Below, piece after piece: positions 44,482-52,851 of a DNA stretch of 64,000 nucleotides (position 1 is its first letter; the number at the start of each line of letters is the position of its first letter). The DNA lies in assembly GCF_000379825.1 (NCBI RefSeq), contig NZ_KB903833.1, forward strand, positions 249,022 to 313,021, given 5' to 3'. Source of the DNA: Longispora albida DSM 44784. Lineage in GTDB: Bacteria; Actinomycetota; Actinomycetes; Mycobacteriales; Micromonosporaceae. The notes beneath the pieces were generated by a model that saw only the letters and a list, made by a program, of their open reading frames with translations, was not told where the DNA came from and did not search any database. A program made the translations under genes and the position numbers.

Positions 44482-45139
44482 CCTGACGTCGAGTGAACCG
44501 ACCCGGGTGCTGTTGGTCGACGACCATGACCTGATCCGCAAGGGGCTCAGTCATGCCTTCGAGCGTGACCCGCAGTTCGAGGTGGTCGGCGAGGCCGGCA
44601 CCACCGCCGACGCGCTCCGGCTGTGCGCCGCCCTGTCGCCCGATGTCGTGATCATGGATCTCCGGCTGCCGGACGGCAGTGGCCTGGACGCGACCCGTGA
44701 GCTGCGCAAGAACCACCCGTCGATGGGCATCGTGGTGCTGACCATGTACGCCGGCGACGACCAGCTGTTCGGCGCGCTGGAGGCCGGGGCGAGCGCCTTC
44801 GTGCCGAAGAGCTCGCCTGCCGACGACGTGGTGGCCGCTGCGAGGCACGCGGCGTCCACGCCCAATGCCTTCACGGCGGCCGACCTGGCCGAGGCGATGA
44901 AGCGGCGGCTGGCCCCGTCCGGCCCGCAGCTGTCCCCGCGCGAGGGCCAGGTGCTGAAGCTGCTCGCCGACGGCATGAGCGTGGCCGGCATCGCCAAGCA
45001 GCTCTACGTCAGCGAGTCGACGGCCAAGACGCACATCTCGAAGCTCTACGAGAAGCTGGGTGCGGCCAACCGGGCGCAGGCCCTGATGACAGCGCTCCGC
45101 CTCGGCATCCTCGAGCCGCCGGACAAGCAGCGCTTCTGA
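44474..45139 (+). CDS. NarL/LuxR-family response regulator
   Basis: A 221-residue response regulator paired with the upstream kinase. The receiver domain has LLVDDHDLIRKGL (acid pair), VVIMDLRLPDGSGLD with the phospho-acceptor Asp, LTMYAGDD (Thr) and FVPKSSPADD (Lys). The LuxR-type HTH (LSPREGQVLKLLADGMSVAGIAKQLYVSESTAKTHISKLYEKL) is full. Targets are unknown. It is translationally coupled and a strong terminator follows. Confidence 0.95.
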   Translation: MSDLTSSEPTRVLLVDDHDLIRKGLSHAFERDPQFEVVGEAGTTADALRLCAALSPDVVIMDLRLPDGSGLDATRELRKNHPSMGIVVLTMYAGDDQLFGALEAGASAFVPKSSPADDVVAAARHAASTPNAFTAADLAEAMKRRLAPSGPQLSPREGQVLKLLADGMSVAGIAKQLYVSESTAKTHISKLYEKLGAANRAQALMTALRLGILEPPDKQRF

Positions 45140-45151
45140 CCGTTGTTCCTC

Positions 45152-45189
45152 AAGACCCGTCTCCAGCTTCCTGGAGGCGGGTCTTTTGT
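45152..45189 (+). terminator. Terminator after the two-component operon
   Basis: AAGACCCGTCTCCAG pairs with CTGGAGGCGGGTCTT over 15 bp (one T-G), loop CTTC, then TTGTTT. Confidence 0.92.
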
Positions 45190-45366
45190 TTCCTTCGTTA
45201 CGAGCCGCCGTGGCGCACCCGTTCGCAGCCGGGAACCGCCCCGTCCTTTGAGGACGATGTCCCCGAGGCCCAGAAAAGTCTAGAACCGCCGATGTGATAC
45301 CTCTATACCAGACTTATCCTGGTTCTCCGTTGAACCGACATCGCGCCATACTCGGGGAGAGACACT

Positions 45367-45807
45367 GTGGACGGCGTGCCCCTCCTGGACATCGTCACCC
45401 GCCGCCCCTGGCCCGCCGTGCTCCGCGGCGAGCAGGGCCTGCGGCAGCTCGGCCGGGCGCTCCGCGAACGGCACGCCCGCGCGCCGCGCGCCCCGCGCCC
45501 GGCCGGATACCTGGACTGGGAGTTGTCAGGCTCACGGACACCGCTGATCGACCTGTGCCAGCTGACCTGGGCCATCGCGCCCATCTCGCTGCGCCCGTTC
45601 ACCGAGTTCGGCTTCCGGACCGAGCCGGACCGGCTGCGGCGGATCGAGGGGCTGTGCGAGGCGTACGGCGTCGATCCCGACATCGTCCTGCTGGCGGCTC
45701 CCGGGTGCATGCGCGAGGCCGCGCGGTCGCTCGAGAAGCGGTCGGCGAGCGGGGCAGCGGAGCTCCGCGAGACCATCGACTGGTACCTCGGCTGGCTCAA
45801 AAGGTGA
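45367..45807 (+). CDS. Phosphotransferase (APH-like) C-terminal fragment
   Basis: A 146-residue protein matching only the last part of an aminoglycoside-phosphotransferase-like kinase: AGYLDWELSGSRTPLIDLCQLTWA resembles the (I/V)DWEFAGxGxPxxDLA motif that binds Mg after the catalytic loop, and FGFRTEPDRLRRIEGLCEAYG fits the following helices. The ATP-binding N-lobe and the HGDxxxxN catalytic loop are missing. It has its own GTG with GGGGAGAG upstream, so it may be translated, but it looks like a remnant. The 227-nt gap upstream holds the terminator and an ACCAG/CTGGT dyad. Confidence 0.55.
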   Translation: MDGVPLLDIVTRRPWPAVLRGEQGLRQLGRALRERHARAPRAPRPAGYLDWELSGSRTPLIDLCQLTWAIAPISLRPFTEFGFRTEPDRLRRIEGLCEAYGVDPDIVLLAAPGCMREAARSLEKRSASGAAELRETIDWYLGWLKR

Positions 45808-45920
45808 AAAAACAAATGCATCCGTGGCGCCCGGGCTCCGGACTGGGTAACCTCCCCCCATTCGGCCTCAATGGAGAAGAGCTCGATAGCGCCGAGCTGG
45901 CCGACCACCTGGGAGGTACT

Positions 45921-46406
45921 GTGGGCGACTGGCGGGAGGACCGCGTGGGCGCTGCCCGGCGCGGCGAGAATCCGACTGTCCTGGCGAAGATGCGCAGCGG
46001 ATACGCCGTGATCGGCGATACGCAGTTCCTGCCGGGATACTGCGTGCTGCTGTCGGACATCGACGGGGCCGAGCACCTGTCGGACCTGCCGCTGGACGAG
46101 CGGACCCAGTTCCTCACGGACATGGCCCTGCTGGGCGAGGCGGTGTTCAACGCCTGCAACGGCGACGACCCGCACTTCCGCCGGATCAACTACGAGATCC
46201 TGGGCAACAAGGACCACTACCTGCACGCGCACGTCTTCCCCCGGTACGCGTGGGAGCCGCCGGAGATGCGGACGGGCCCGGTGCGGCGTTACACCCAGGA
46301 CCGGTGGACCCATCCCGAGTGGCAGCTGTCCAGCGACCACGACGGGCTGCGCAAGGCGATCACCCGCGAGCTGGAACGGCTGACGTCGGCGGCCTACGCG
46401 CTCTGA
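45921..46406 (+). CDS. HIT-superfamily protein
   Basis: A 161-residue HIT-like nucleotide hydrolase or transferase. The histidine triad is HYLHAHVFPRY near residue 100, and FLPGYCVLLSDIDGAEHLSDLP is the typical central strand. The start used is GTG 45921 (GGGAGG 4-5 nt upstream), giving VGDWREDRVGAARRGENPTVL, as expected for the family. An in-frame ATG at 45816 would add 35 poorly conserved residues. The third His of HxHxHxx is replaced by Phe/Pro positions, so activity may be changed. It is convergent with the PimB' gene. Confidence 0.8.
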   Translation: MGDWREDRVGAARRGENPTVLAKMRSGYAVIGDTQFLPGYCVLLSDIDGAEHLSDLPLDERTQFLTDMALLGEAVFNACNGDDPHFRRINYEILGNKDHYLHAHVFPRYAWEPPEMRTGPVRRYTQDRWTHPEWQLSSDHDGLRKAITRELERLTSAAYAL

Positions 46407-46415
46407 CGCCCGCCA

Positions 46416-46444
46416 GCTGCGGGGGTAGGTGTCACCCCCGCAGC
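46416..46444. terminator. Bidirectional hairpin between convergent genes
   Basis: GCTGCGGGGGT (46416-46426) and ACCCCCGCAGC (46434-46444) form an 11-bp stem with a 7-nt loop. It includes the stop codon of the mannosyltransferase gene and lies just past the HIT gene. There is no long T-run. Confidence 0.6.
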
Positions 46445-47547
46445 AGGGCCCGCATCCGTTCGGCCTTCACGTCCCAGCCCCACTCGCGTTCGACCCAGGC
46501 GCGGCCGGCCTTGCCCATCCGGGTGGCCAGCTCGCGGTCGGTCAGCAGGGTCACGAGGCGTTCCACGAGCACGGTGTCGTCGCCTGCGACGTACCCGGTC
46601 TCGCCCTCCAGCACCGCGTCCGGCGCCCCGCCCGAGTCGCCGGCGATGACGGGCAGGCCGACGGCGCTCGCCTCCAGGTACACCATGCCGAGGCCCTCGA
46701 CGTCGAGGCCGCCGGCCCTGGTCCGGCAGGGCATCGCGAACACGTCGCCGGCCGCGTAGTGACCCGGCAGCTCCGCGTACGGCACGGAGCCGGTGAACAC
46801 CACCGACCTGGTCACCCCGGCCGACTCGGCGAGCTTGGCCAGCCGCGCGCGGGACGGGCCGCCGGACACGAGCAGCAGCACCGCGCCGGGCACACGCCTG
46901 AGCACCTCCGGCAGCACCCGGATCAGCGTGTCCTGGCCCTTCCTGGGCACGAGCCGGCTCACGCACACGATCACCGGCCGGTCGCCCAGCCCGTGCCGCT
47001 GCCGGACGAAGTCCCCGGAGACGCCGGGGTGGAAGACCTCCAGCTCGACGCCGGGCGCGAGCGCCTCCAGGCTGGTCAGCGCGCCGAGAGCCGGGGCCAG
47101 CCGCACCCGCTGGTACTCCGTCAGGTACGTCAGGACGTCGGTGTGCCTGGCGATCGACCGCATCAGGCTCCGCGCGCCGGGCAGCTTCGCCCAGCCGATC
47201 TCGTGCCCGTGGGTGAGGCCGACCGCGCGCTCGATCCCGGTACGCCGCTTGAGGCCCGCCGCCAGCAGCCCGAGCGGGGCCGCCGCGCCGAACCACACGC
47301 GGTCGCAGCCGTGTGAGCGGGCGATCTCGGCGGCCCGGCGCGCCACGGCCCTGGTCGGCAGCAGCATGCCCGTGTCCTCGCGGATCACCTCGAACGGCTG
47401 CTCGGCGTCGAAGGCCGCCGACTTCGGGCCCTTCCACGTCGACGCGTACACCGTGAGGTGGTCCATCCGCAGCGCCAGGGCGTGCACGAAGGACTGGATG
47501 CCGCCGGGGCGGGGCGGGAAGTCGTTGGTGACCAGCAGTGTTTTCAC
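46432..47547 (-). CDS. pimB: PimB'-type mannosyltransferase (GT4)
   Basis: A 371-residue GT-B glycosyltransferase. It starts VKTLLVTNDFPPRPGGIQ, the N-terminal signature of PimB'/PimC-type enzymes, has VGLTHGHEIGWAKLPG and ends with EGLGMVYLEASAVGLPVIAGDSGG, the E-x7-E nucleotide-sugar motif. It should add the second mannose to phosphatidylinositol mannoside using GDP-mannose on the cytosolic face. The GTG at 47547 is 7 nt after the peptidase stop. Downstream the gene ends in a hairpin. Confidence 0.9.
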   Translation of the reverse strand: MKTLLVTNDFPPRPGGIQSFVHALALRMDHLTVYASTWKGPKSAAFDAEQPFEVIREDTGMLLPTRAVARRAAEIARSHGCDRVWFGAAAPLGLLAAGLKRRTGIERAVGLTHGHEIGWAKLPGARSLMRSIARHTDVLTYLTEYQRVRLAPALGALTSLEALAPGVELEVFHPGVSGDFVRQRHGLGDRPVIVCVSRLVPRKGQDTLIRVLPEVLRRVPGAVLLLVSGGPSRARLAKLAESAGVTRSVVFTGSVPYAELPGHYAAGDVFAMPCRTRAGGLDVEGLGMVYLEASAVGLPVIAGDSGGAPDAVLEGETGYVAGDDTVLVERLVTLLTDRELATRMGKAGRAWVEREWGWDVKAERMRALLRG

Positions 47548-47554
47548 TCGAACC

Positions 47555-48790
47555 TCACTCGAACCGGCCTGTCCTCGCGTACGCGATGCGTTCCACCGCG
47601 CTCGGGTGGCTGCCGAACATCCAGTACTCGAAGGCCGGCGGGTCGGGGTCGCCGAGGTTGACCAGCGCGAGGCGGCTCTGCATGGCGGCCAGCGTCTCGC
47701 GGTCACGGGTCGTGGACAGGGCGAAGGCGTCGGCCCGGCGCTCCATGCCCCGGGACAGGAAGTTCTGCACGGGGCCGAGCAGCAACCCGGCGATGGCCGC
47801 CACGGCCATGATCAGGGCGATCGCCCGGGGATCGGTGATCGACTCGACGCCGGCCCTGCGGAGCAGCGGGGTCCAGCCGCCCAGCAGGTACAGGCCGATC
47901 ACGCCGGCCGCGGCGCCCAGCGCTCCGGCCACCGTGCCCCACACGACGTCGTTGTGCTTGGCGTGCCCGAGCTCGTGGGCCACCACGGCCTCGACTTCCT
48001 TGCCGGGGGCTTCTTTCAGCAGCGTGTCGTACACGACGATGCGGCGGGTCGGGCCGATGCCGGAGACGTAGGCGTTGACGGCCCTCGTCCGGCGGGAGGC
48101 GTCGGCGACCAGCACGTTCTTCACCGGGACGCCCCGGTCGGCCGCCATCGCCATCAGCTCCGTCCTCAGTGGAGAGTCGGGCATCGGCGTGAACTTGTTG
48201 AACACCGGCTCGATCAGGACCGGGAAGGCGAAGGACATCACCATCACCAGCACGGCCGCCCCGGCTGCCCCGATCGCCCACCACCAGCGCGGCGCGTACC
48301 GCACAAGGGTGTAGAACGCGGCGAGCGCCACGGCGGTGAGGACCACGCCCACCAGGTACCCCTTGAGAACGTCGACGCCCCACGCGGCCCAGTCGCGGGT
48401 CGACAGGCCGTAACGGCGCACGATGCTCTCCCGCCACGCTGCCAGCGGCAGCGTGAGGATCTGGCCGAGGGTGACCAGCAGCAGCCCGCCGAGCACGCCA
48501 CGCATCAGCCAGTGGGTGCCGCACAGGCCCACCAGCCGCGCTCCCAGCGGCGTCAGGCCGAGCACCAGGGCGAAGCCCAGGCTGAGCAGCATCGAGCCGT
48601 ACCCGCTGGGCCGCAGCTCCGACCGGAACTCACGCGCCCTGGTCACCTGCCCTTCCGGCAGGCCGGCCAGCGCGGCGGCCTGCTCGGCACGCGGCGGGCT
48701 CTCCAGGCCGGGGAACGCGCCGGAGAGCAGGGCCGCGGCACCGATCGCGAGCAGCAGGAGCCCGAAGGCCAGCCACGCGTACGTTCTCAT
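47555..48790 (-). CDS. M48-family (Ste24/HtpX-like) membrane metalloprotease
   Basis: A 411-residue integral membrane peptidase with about five to seven TM helices and the zinc motif HELGH in VVAHELGHAKHND, followed by a second-half Glu (ERRADAFALS). The length and FNKFTPM segment match CAAX-protease-1-like Ste24 proteins. It probably does quality control of membrane proteins. Its ATG overlaps the stop of the upstream metalloprotease gene by 4 nt (ATGA), so the pair is coupled, and the PimB' gene follows within 7 nt. Confidence 0.93.
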   Translation of the reverse strand: MRTYAWLAFGLLLLAIGAAALLSGAFPGLESPPRAEQAAALAGLPEGQVTRAREFRSELRPSGYGSMLLSLGFALVLGLTPLGARLVGLCGTHWLMRGVLGGLLLVTLGQILTLPLAAWRESIVRRYGLSTRDWAAWGVDVLKGYLVGVVLTAVALAAFYTLVRYAPRWWWAIGAAGAAVLVMVMSFAFPVLIEPVFNKFTPMPDSPLRTELMAMAADRGVPVKNVLVADASRRTRAVNAYVSGIGPTRRIVVYDTLLKEAPGKEVEAVVAHELGHAKHNDVVWGTVAGALGAAAGVIGLYLLGGWTPLLRRAGVESITDPRAIALIMAVAAIAGLLLGPVQNFLSRGMERRADAFALSTTRDRETLAAMQSRLALVNLGDPDPPAFEYWMFGSHPSAVERIAYARTGRFE

Positions 48791-49656
48791 CTCAGGTGGC
48801 CCTCCACATACTCCCGCCAGTGCGCGACGAAACCCTGCTCGGTGAGCCCGAGCTCGGCGCGGAACACGACGTTGATATCAGTACCCGCGGACATTTTCCT
48901 ATACACCCTGATCAGGGCGTCCTCCCCGGCCCGCTCGACGATGAACCGGGCGGCCAGCCACGCCTCCTGGTACGCCTGGGCCTGCCGGGGGTTCTCCGCG
49001 CGGAAGTCCCGCCTGGCCGGCAGCTGGGCCGGCAGCCGGCCAGCGCGGACCTCGTCGGCGAGTTCCTTGGCGATGCTGCGGTCCCTGACGGCCGAGCGGC
49101 GGTACGCGACGTAGTCTGCCAGGCCCTCACCCAGCCAGAACGGGGTGACCACCGAGGTCAGCTGCCGGGCGGCGACGTGCGTGATCTCGTGGGTGAGCAC
49201 GACCTGCCTGCCGCGCGGCGACAGCGTGCCGAACACCTCCGGGTTGATCACGACCCGGCCCTCGGGGTCGGTGACCGCGGCGGTCCGGCCCAGCTCACCG
49301 TCCTCGGCGAGCAGCGCACGCAGCTCGTCCTCAGTGGACGGCACGACGATCGTCGCGTGCTGCTGCCAGGCCCCGGCCGTACTCCAGAAATCGCCGACGG
49401 CCAGTACCGCGTCGCTGGCCGGCCAGAGGATCTTCTCCATCAGGCTCTCCGAGCCGGCGTGGCCGAGGACCAGCACCTGCCGGGTGGCCCGGTGGATCCA
49501 CGGGGGTACCTCCGGCCGCCGCAGGTCCTCCGTCACGACACGCGCCTGCTGGGGCCCTGCCACCTGCCCGGCGGGGAAGCTGAGCGACAGTCCGGAGAGG
49601 ACGGCCAGCACCATCAGCCCCCAGCGAACCCGGCTGCCCAGCAACGGCCGTCTCAC
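48787..49656 (-). CDS. Exported gluzincin-like metalloprotease
   Basis: A 289-residue secreted or membrane-anchored protein. A signal peptide/TM lies at residues 11-30 (WGLMVLAVLSGLSLSFPAGQVAG). The zinc motif is HEITH in VVLTHEITHVAARQL, followed about 20 residues on by WLGEGLADYVAYR, whose Glu is the third ligand, as in peptidase_MA/DUF4157-like gluzincins. The substrate is unknown. It is the first gene of a run of three read leftward with the M48 peptidase and PimB'. The GTG start is tentative. Confidence 0.82.
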   Translation of the reverse strand: MRRPLLGSRVRWGLMVLAVLSGLSLSFPAGQVAGPQQARVVTEDLRRPEVPPWIHRATRQVLVLGHAGSESLMEKILWPASDAVLAVGDFWSTAGAWQQHATIVVPSTEDELRALLAEDGELGRTAAVTDPEGRVVINPEVFGTLSPRGRQVVLTHEITHVAARQLTSVVTPFWLGEGLADYVAYRRSAVRDRSIAKELADEVRAGRLPAQLPARRDFRAENPRQAQAYQEAWLAARFIVERAGEDALIRVYRKMSAGTDINVVFRAELGLTEQGFVAHWREYVEGHLR

Positions 49657-49724
49657 TGCCGTTAAGAGGACCTAACTCTAGGACTGGCGGCGCTCTGGCG
49701 GCTCCAGAAGACGACCAGCGGCAC

Positions 49725-49769
49725 AGAATCCGAGACCGGATACAACACCGGTATCCGGCCTCGGATTCT
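49725..49769. terminator. Long hairpin terminator downstream of the NYN gene
   Basis: AGAATCCGAG and CTCGGATTCT, plus an inner CCGGATAC/GTATCCGG, form an 18-bp stem interrupted by one A/C mismatch. The flanks are not T-rich. It lies between two genes read leftward and separates their transcripts. Confidence 0.6.
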
Positions 49770-49818
49770 GCTTGCCGGATCGCCTCCTGGAACTCGCCAT
49801 AGCACCACCGCCATAGAG

Positions 49819-51159
49819 TTAGGCCCTCTTGAGCCGCCGGAGCAGGGTGTCGGAGCTGAGCGGGTACGCGCCATGCCTGCGCACGCCGTCCGCGACCTCC
49901 CGGTCGGTCGAGATGACCACGACGGGCCGCCCGGAAGGCTCCGCGCGGACCAGCCGCCGGATCAGCTCGTCGGCCGTCTCGCCCTTCTTGCTGAACAGCA
50001 CCCGGACGCCGCGCGGGGTCGGCGGCAGGCCGTGTATCCGCTCGGCGCCGTCGAAGACGCAGGTCACCTCGGCCCCGGTCTGGGCGGCGATCCCGCCGAG
50101 GCCGGTGACGAGCCGGGTGCGCTGCTGTTCGAGCGACAGCTCACCGAAGCCGGCCTTGGTCACGTTGTACCCGTCGACGATCATGTGCGCGCGGGGCAGC
50201 GAGAGCAGCTGGTCGAGCCGGGCCGGGTCGCTGGCCTCCAGCGCCCGCGCCGACGTACCGAGACGCTCGGGCAGGTCGGCGGCCACGTCGGCCACGAAGT
50301 CGGCTGGCAGCCGGTCGGCTGGTTCGAGGGAGAGCTCGCGGCGCAGGCCCTGAGCGGCCTGGCTGATCGTCTCCAGCAGCAGCCAGGTACGGGCGTCGCC
50401 GAGGGCGCGGGCGTCGCGGCCGGTGTGCCGGGCCGTCTCCAGCGCGCCTTCCGCGTCGGCCAGCTTGGCCCGCATCCTGCGGATCTCCGCGTCGTGGTCT
50501 GCCACGGCCTTGGCCGCGCGGCCCTTCTCGGTGCTGAGCAGCTCGCTGGCCCGCTTCTCCTTGCGCTCGGCCTCGGCCAGGGCGCGGGCCAGGGCGCGCG
50601 AGTCGTCCTTGAGCTGGGCGTTCTCCGTACGCAGCCGGGCGAGTTCCGCCTTGAGCTTGTCCAGCTCCACGCGGGTCGTGTGCTTCTCGTGCTCCGCGCG
50701 CTGCGCCCGGGACTCCGCGTCGCGGATCCGGCCCTCGACGGCGGCACTGCGCTCGCCGGCCTGGACGGCCTGTGTGGTGGCCTCGACCAGGTCCAGCCAG
50801 CCCTCCGGCCTGCTCAGGTACGCCAGGGCCGCGACCTCCACCGGGTCGGCCGAGGCCGGGCAGGTCCCGGCGAGCAGGGCCTCACCCAGCTCACCGGCCT
50901 CCTCCAGCACCTTCTTCGCGATCCGCTGCCGGAACACCGGGTCGGCCTCGACCTGCGCGGCCAGCGCAGGGCCGCCCAGCCGGGCCCGCCGGTTCGGCGC
51001 GAACCTGGCGATCTTCTTCAGGGTCTGCGGGATCTCGTCGAACGGCAGCCAGGACAGCGCGCCGGCCACCAGGGCCACGACCCGCTGCCGCACGGCGTCG
51101 GGCAGGTGCGGCTCAGCACCGGGGGCGCCAGCGACTCCCCCTTCCAGCGTCTCGGTCAT
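49819..51159 (-). CDS. NYN/PIN-domain ribonuclease-like protein with coiled coil
   Basis: A 446-residue protein. The N-terminal half is helical, with a long coiled coil of heptads rich in Arg, Glu and Ala (residues about 145-245). The C-terminal YacP-like NYN nuclease domain shows HMIVDGYNVTKAGFGE, VTCVFDGAE and VVISTDREVADGV, giving the four Asp of a metal site. It may act on RNA. The ATG at 51159 is chosen (MTETLEGG); the ORF is open 24 nt further up without a ribosome site. Confidence 0.82.
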   Translation of the reverse strand: MTETLEGGVAGAPGAEPHLPDAVRQRVVALVAGALSWLPFDEIPQTLKKIARFAPNRRARLGGPALAAQVEADPVFRQRIAKKVLEEAGELGEALLAGTCPASADPVEVAALAYLSRPEGWLDLVEATTQAVQAGERSAAVEGRIRDAESRAQRAEHEKHTTRVELDKLKAELARLRTENAQLKDDSRALARALAEAERKEKRASELLSTEKGRAAKAVADHDAEIRRMRAKLADAEGALETARHTGRDARALGDARTWLLLETISQAAQGLRRELSLEPADRLPADFVADVAADLPERLGTSARALEASDPARLDQLLSLPRAHMIVDGYNVTKAGFGELSLEQQRTRLVTGLGGIAAQTGAEVTCVFDGAERIHGLPPTPRGVRVLFSKKGETADELIRRLVRAEPSGRPVVVISTDREVADGVRRHGAYPLSSDTLLRRLKRA

Positions 51160-51373
51160 GACGCCGGGCCGCCCGCGAGCCACGCGCCCGGCACGCAGCG
51201 GCAGCCGCAGGGCCCGGGAACGGGTGCGGCGTACGGCGTGCGGACGGCTGCCAACATCTGTCTAGTGTCGCATCGCGCTGCCACCGCACCGTCATCTGAG
51301 TCAAAACCCTGTGATTTTGTACCTTTGACCGGCATTCCCCGGCGGCCCGTCCCGTCTTGTCGTACGTGGCCGC

Positions 51374-51379
51374 TACGGT
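51374..51379 (+). promoter_or_regulatory. Putative leaderless -10 (TACGGT)
   Basis: TACGGT lies 7 nt before the GTG at 51387 and supports that start over the TTG at 51357. Confidence 0.4.
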
Positions 51380-51386
51380 GTCCCCC

Positions 51387-52799
51387 GTGTTCCAGACCAG
51401 CATTGACGACCTCGGTGAGCCGTTACGCGCCGTCACGTTCGTCGTGGTCGACCTCGAGACGACCGGCGGCTCGCCAGAGGGCTCGGAGATCACCGAGATC
51501 GGCGCGGTGAAGGTGCGCGGCGGCGAGATCCTCGGCGAGTTCTCCACACTGGTCAACCCGGGCGGCCCCATCCCGCCGTACATCGTGGTGCTCACCGGGA
51601 TCACCGACGCGATGGTCGCCGAGGCCCCGCCGATCGGTGAGGTGCTGCCGGCCTTCCTGGAGTGGGCGGGCGACGCGGTGTTCGTCGCGCACAACGCGCC
51701 CTTCGACATCGGCTTCCTCAAGGCGGCGTGCGCGAAGTCCGGCCGGGCCTGGCCGGGGCCCCGGGTGCTCGACACGGTCGCGCTGGCCCGGCGGACGCTC
51801 AGCAAGGAGGAGGTGCCGAACTGCAAGCTCGGCACGCTCGCCGCGTTCTTCCAGGCCGCCACGAACCCGGTGCACCGGGCGCTGGACGACGCGCGGGCCA
51901 CGGTCGACGTGCTGCACGGGCTGCTCGGCCGGCTGAAGGACGTCGACACGTGGGCGGAGCTCACCGGGTACCTGAAGACCACGGATCCGGAGCGGCGCCG
52001 CAAGCGGTACCTGGCCCGCGGCCTGCCCAGCTCCCCCGGCGTGTACGTCTTCCGGGACAGCAACGACCTGCCGCTCTACGTCGGTACCAGCACCGACCTT
52101 GCCAGCCGGGTCGCCAGCTACTTCACCGCCTCGGAGAACCGGGCCCGGATGACCTCGATGATCCGGCTCGCCGAGCGGGTGGAGACCGTCGAGTGCTCGC
52201 ACCGGCTGGAGGCGGAGGTCCGCGAGCTGCGGATCATCGCCGCGCACCAGCCCCCGTACAACAAGAAGTCGAAGTACCCGCGCAGGCCACCCCGCCCGGT
52301 GCGCGACCTCGACGGGCAGGTCACCAAGCTCCTGGGCCGGATCGAACGCCTGTCGGAGCAGCAGCTCTACGAGGAGGCCGCCCTGGACCGGATCAAGCTC
52401 GCCAGGCTGCTGCGCGGCGCGATCCGGCTGTCGCGGCTGTCCTCGCTGACCTCGATCGCCGAGCTGGTCGCCGCCAGGCCGGACGGGCGGGGCGGCTGGG
52501 AGATCAGCGTGATCCGGCACGGCAGGCTGGCTGCGGCCGGCACGTCGCCGCCCGGCGTCCATCCCCGCCCGACGCTGGACGTGCTGCTGGCGACGGCCGA
52601 GACGGTGACCGGCCCGGGCGCCACCACCGAGGAGACCGAGCTGCTGCATTCCTGGCTGGAGCGGCCGGAGACCCGGTTGGTCGAGGCCACCGCTGGCTGG
52701 GCGAGCGAGGCCTCCGGGGCCGGCCGGTGGGCGGGTTTGCTCCAGAAGGCAGAAATACATACCCACAAGTCATCGACCGAGGCGCGCCTGGATCGTTAG
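51387..52799 (+). CDS. DnaQ-type exonuclease fused to a GIY-YIG (UvrC N-like) domain
   Basis: A fusion protein of about 470 residues. The first part is a DEDDh exonuclease: FVVVDLETTGG (Asp, Glu), FVAHNAPFDIGFL and the closing HRALDDARATVD. The second part, from about residue 210, is a GIY-YIG nuclease domain: SSPGVYVFRDSNDLPLYVGTS with the two Tyr and ARMTSMIRLA, as in UvrC and Cho. A short C-terminal helical region follows. It resembles mycobacterial Rv2191 and probably takes part in DNA repair. The GTG at 51387 is used because of the -10 just upstream. Confidence 0.88.
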   Translation: MFQTSIDDLGEPLRAVTFVVVDLETTGGSPEGSEITEIGAVKVRGGEILGEFSTLVNPGGPIPPYIVVLTGITDAMVAEAPPIGEVLPAFLEWAGDAVFVAHNAPFDIGFLKAACAKSGRAWPGPRVLDTVALARRTLSKEEVPNCKLGTLAAFFQAATNPVHRALDDARATVDVLHGLLGRLKDVDTWAELTGYLKTTDPERRRKRYLARGLPSSPGVYVFRDSNDLPLYVGTSTDLASRVASYFTASENRARMTSMIRLAERVETVECSHRLEAEVRELRIIAAHQPPYNKKSKYPRRPPRPVRDLDGQVTKLLGRIERLSEQQLYEEAALDRIKLARLLRGAIRLSRLSSLTSIAELVAARPDGRGGWEISVIRHGRLAAAGTSPPGVHPRPTLDVLLATAETVTGPGATTEETELLHSWLERPETRLVEATAGWASEASGAGRWAGLLQKAEIHTHKSSTEARLDR

Positions 52800-52851
52800 G
52801 ATCAGTAAAAGGTCGTCCCATTCCACGCGCCGCGGAGAGGGGTGGTTTGTC

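Noticed and set aside
45294-45920. Extended N-terminus of the HIT protein
   Set aside because: The region overlaps the phosphotransferase-like gene in another frame; homologues start near 45921, where a GGGAGG site is present.
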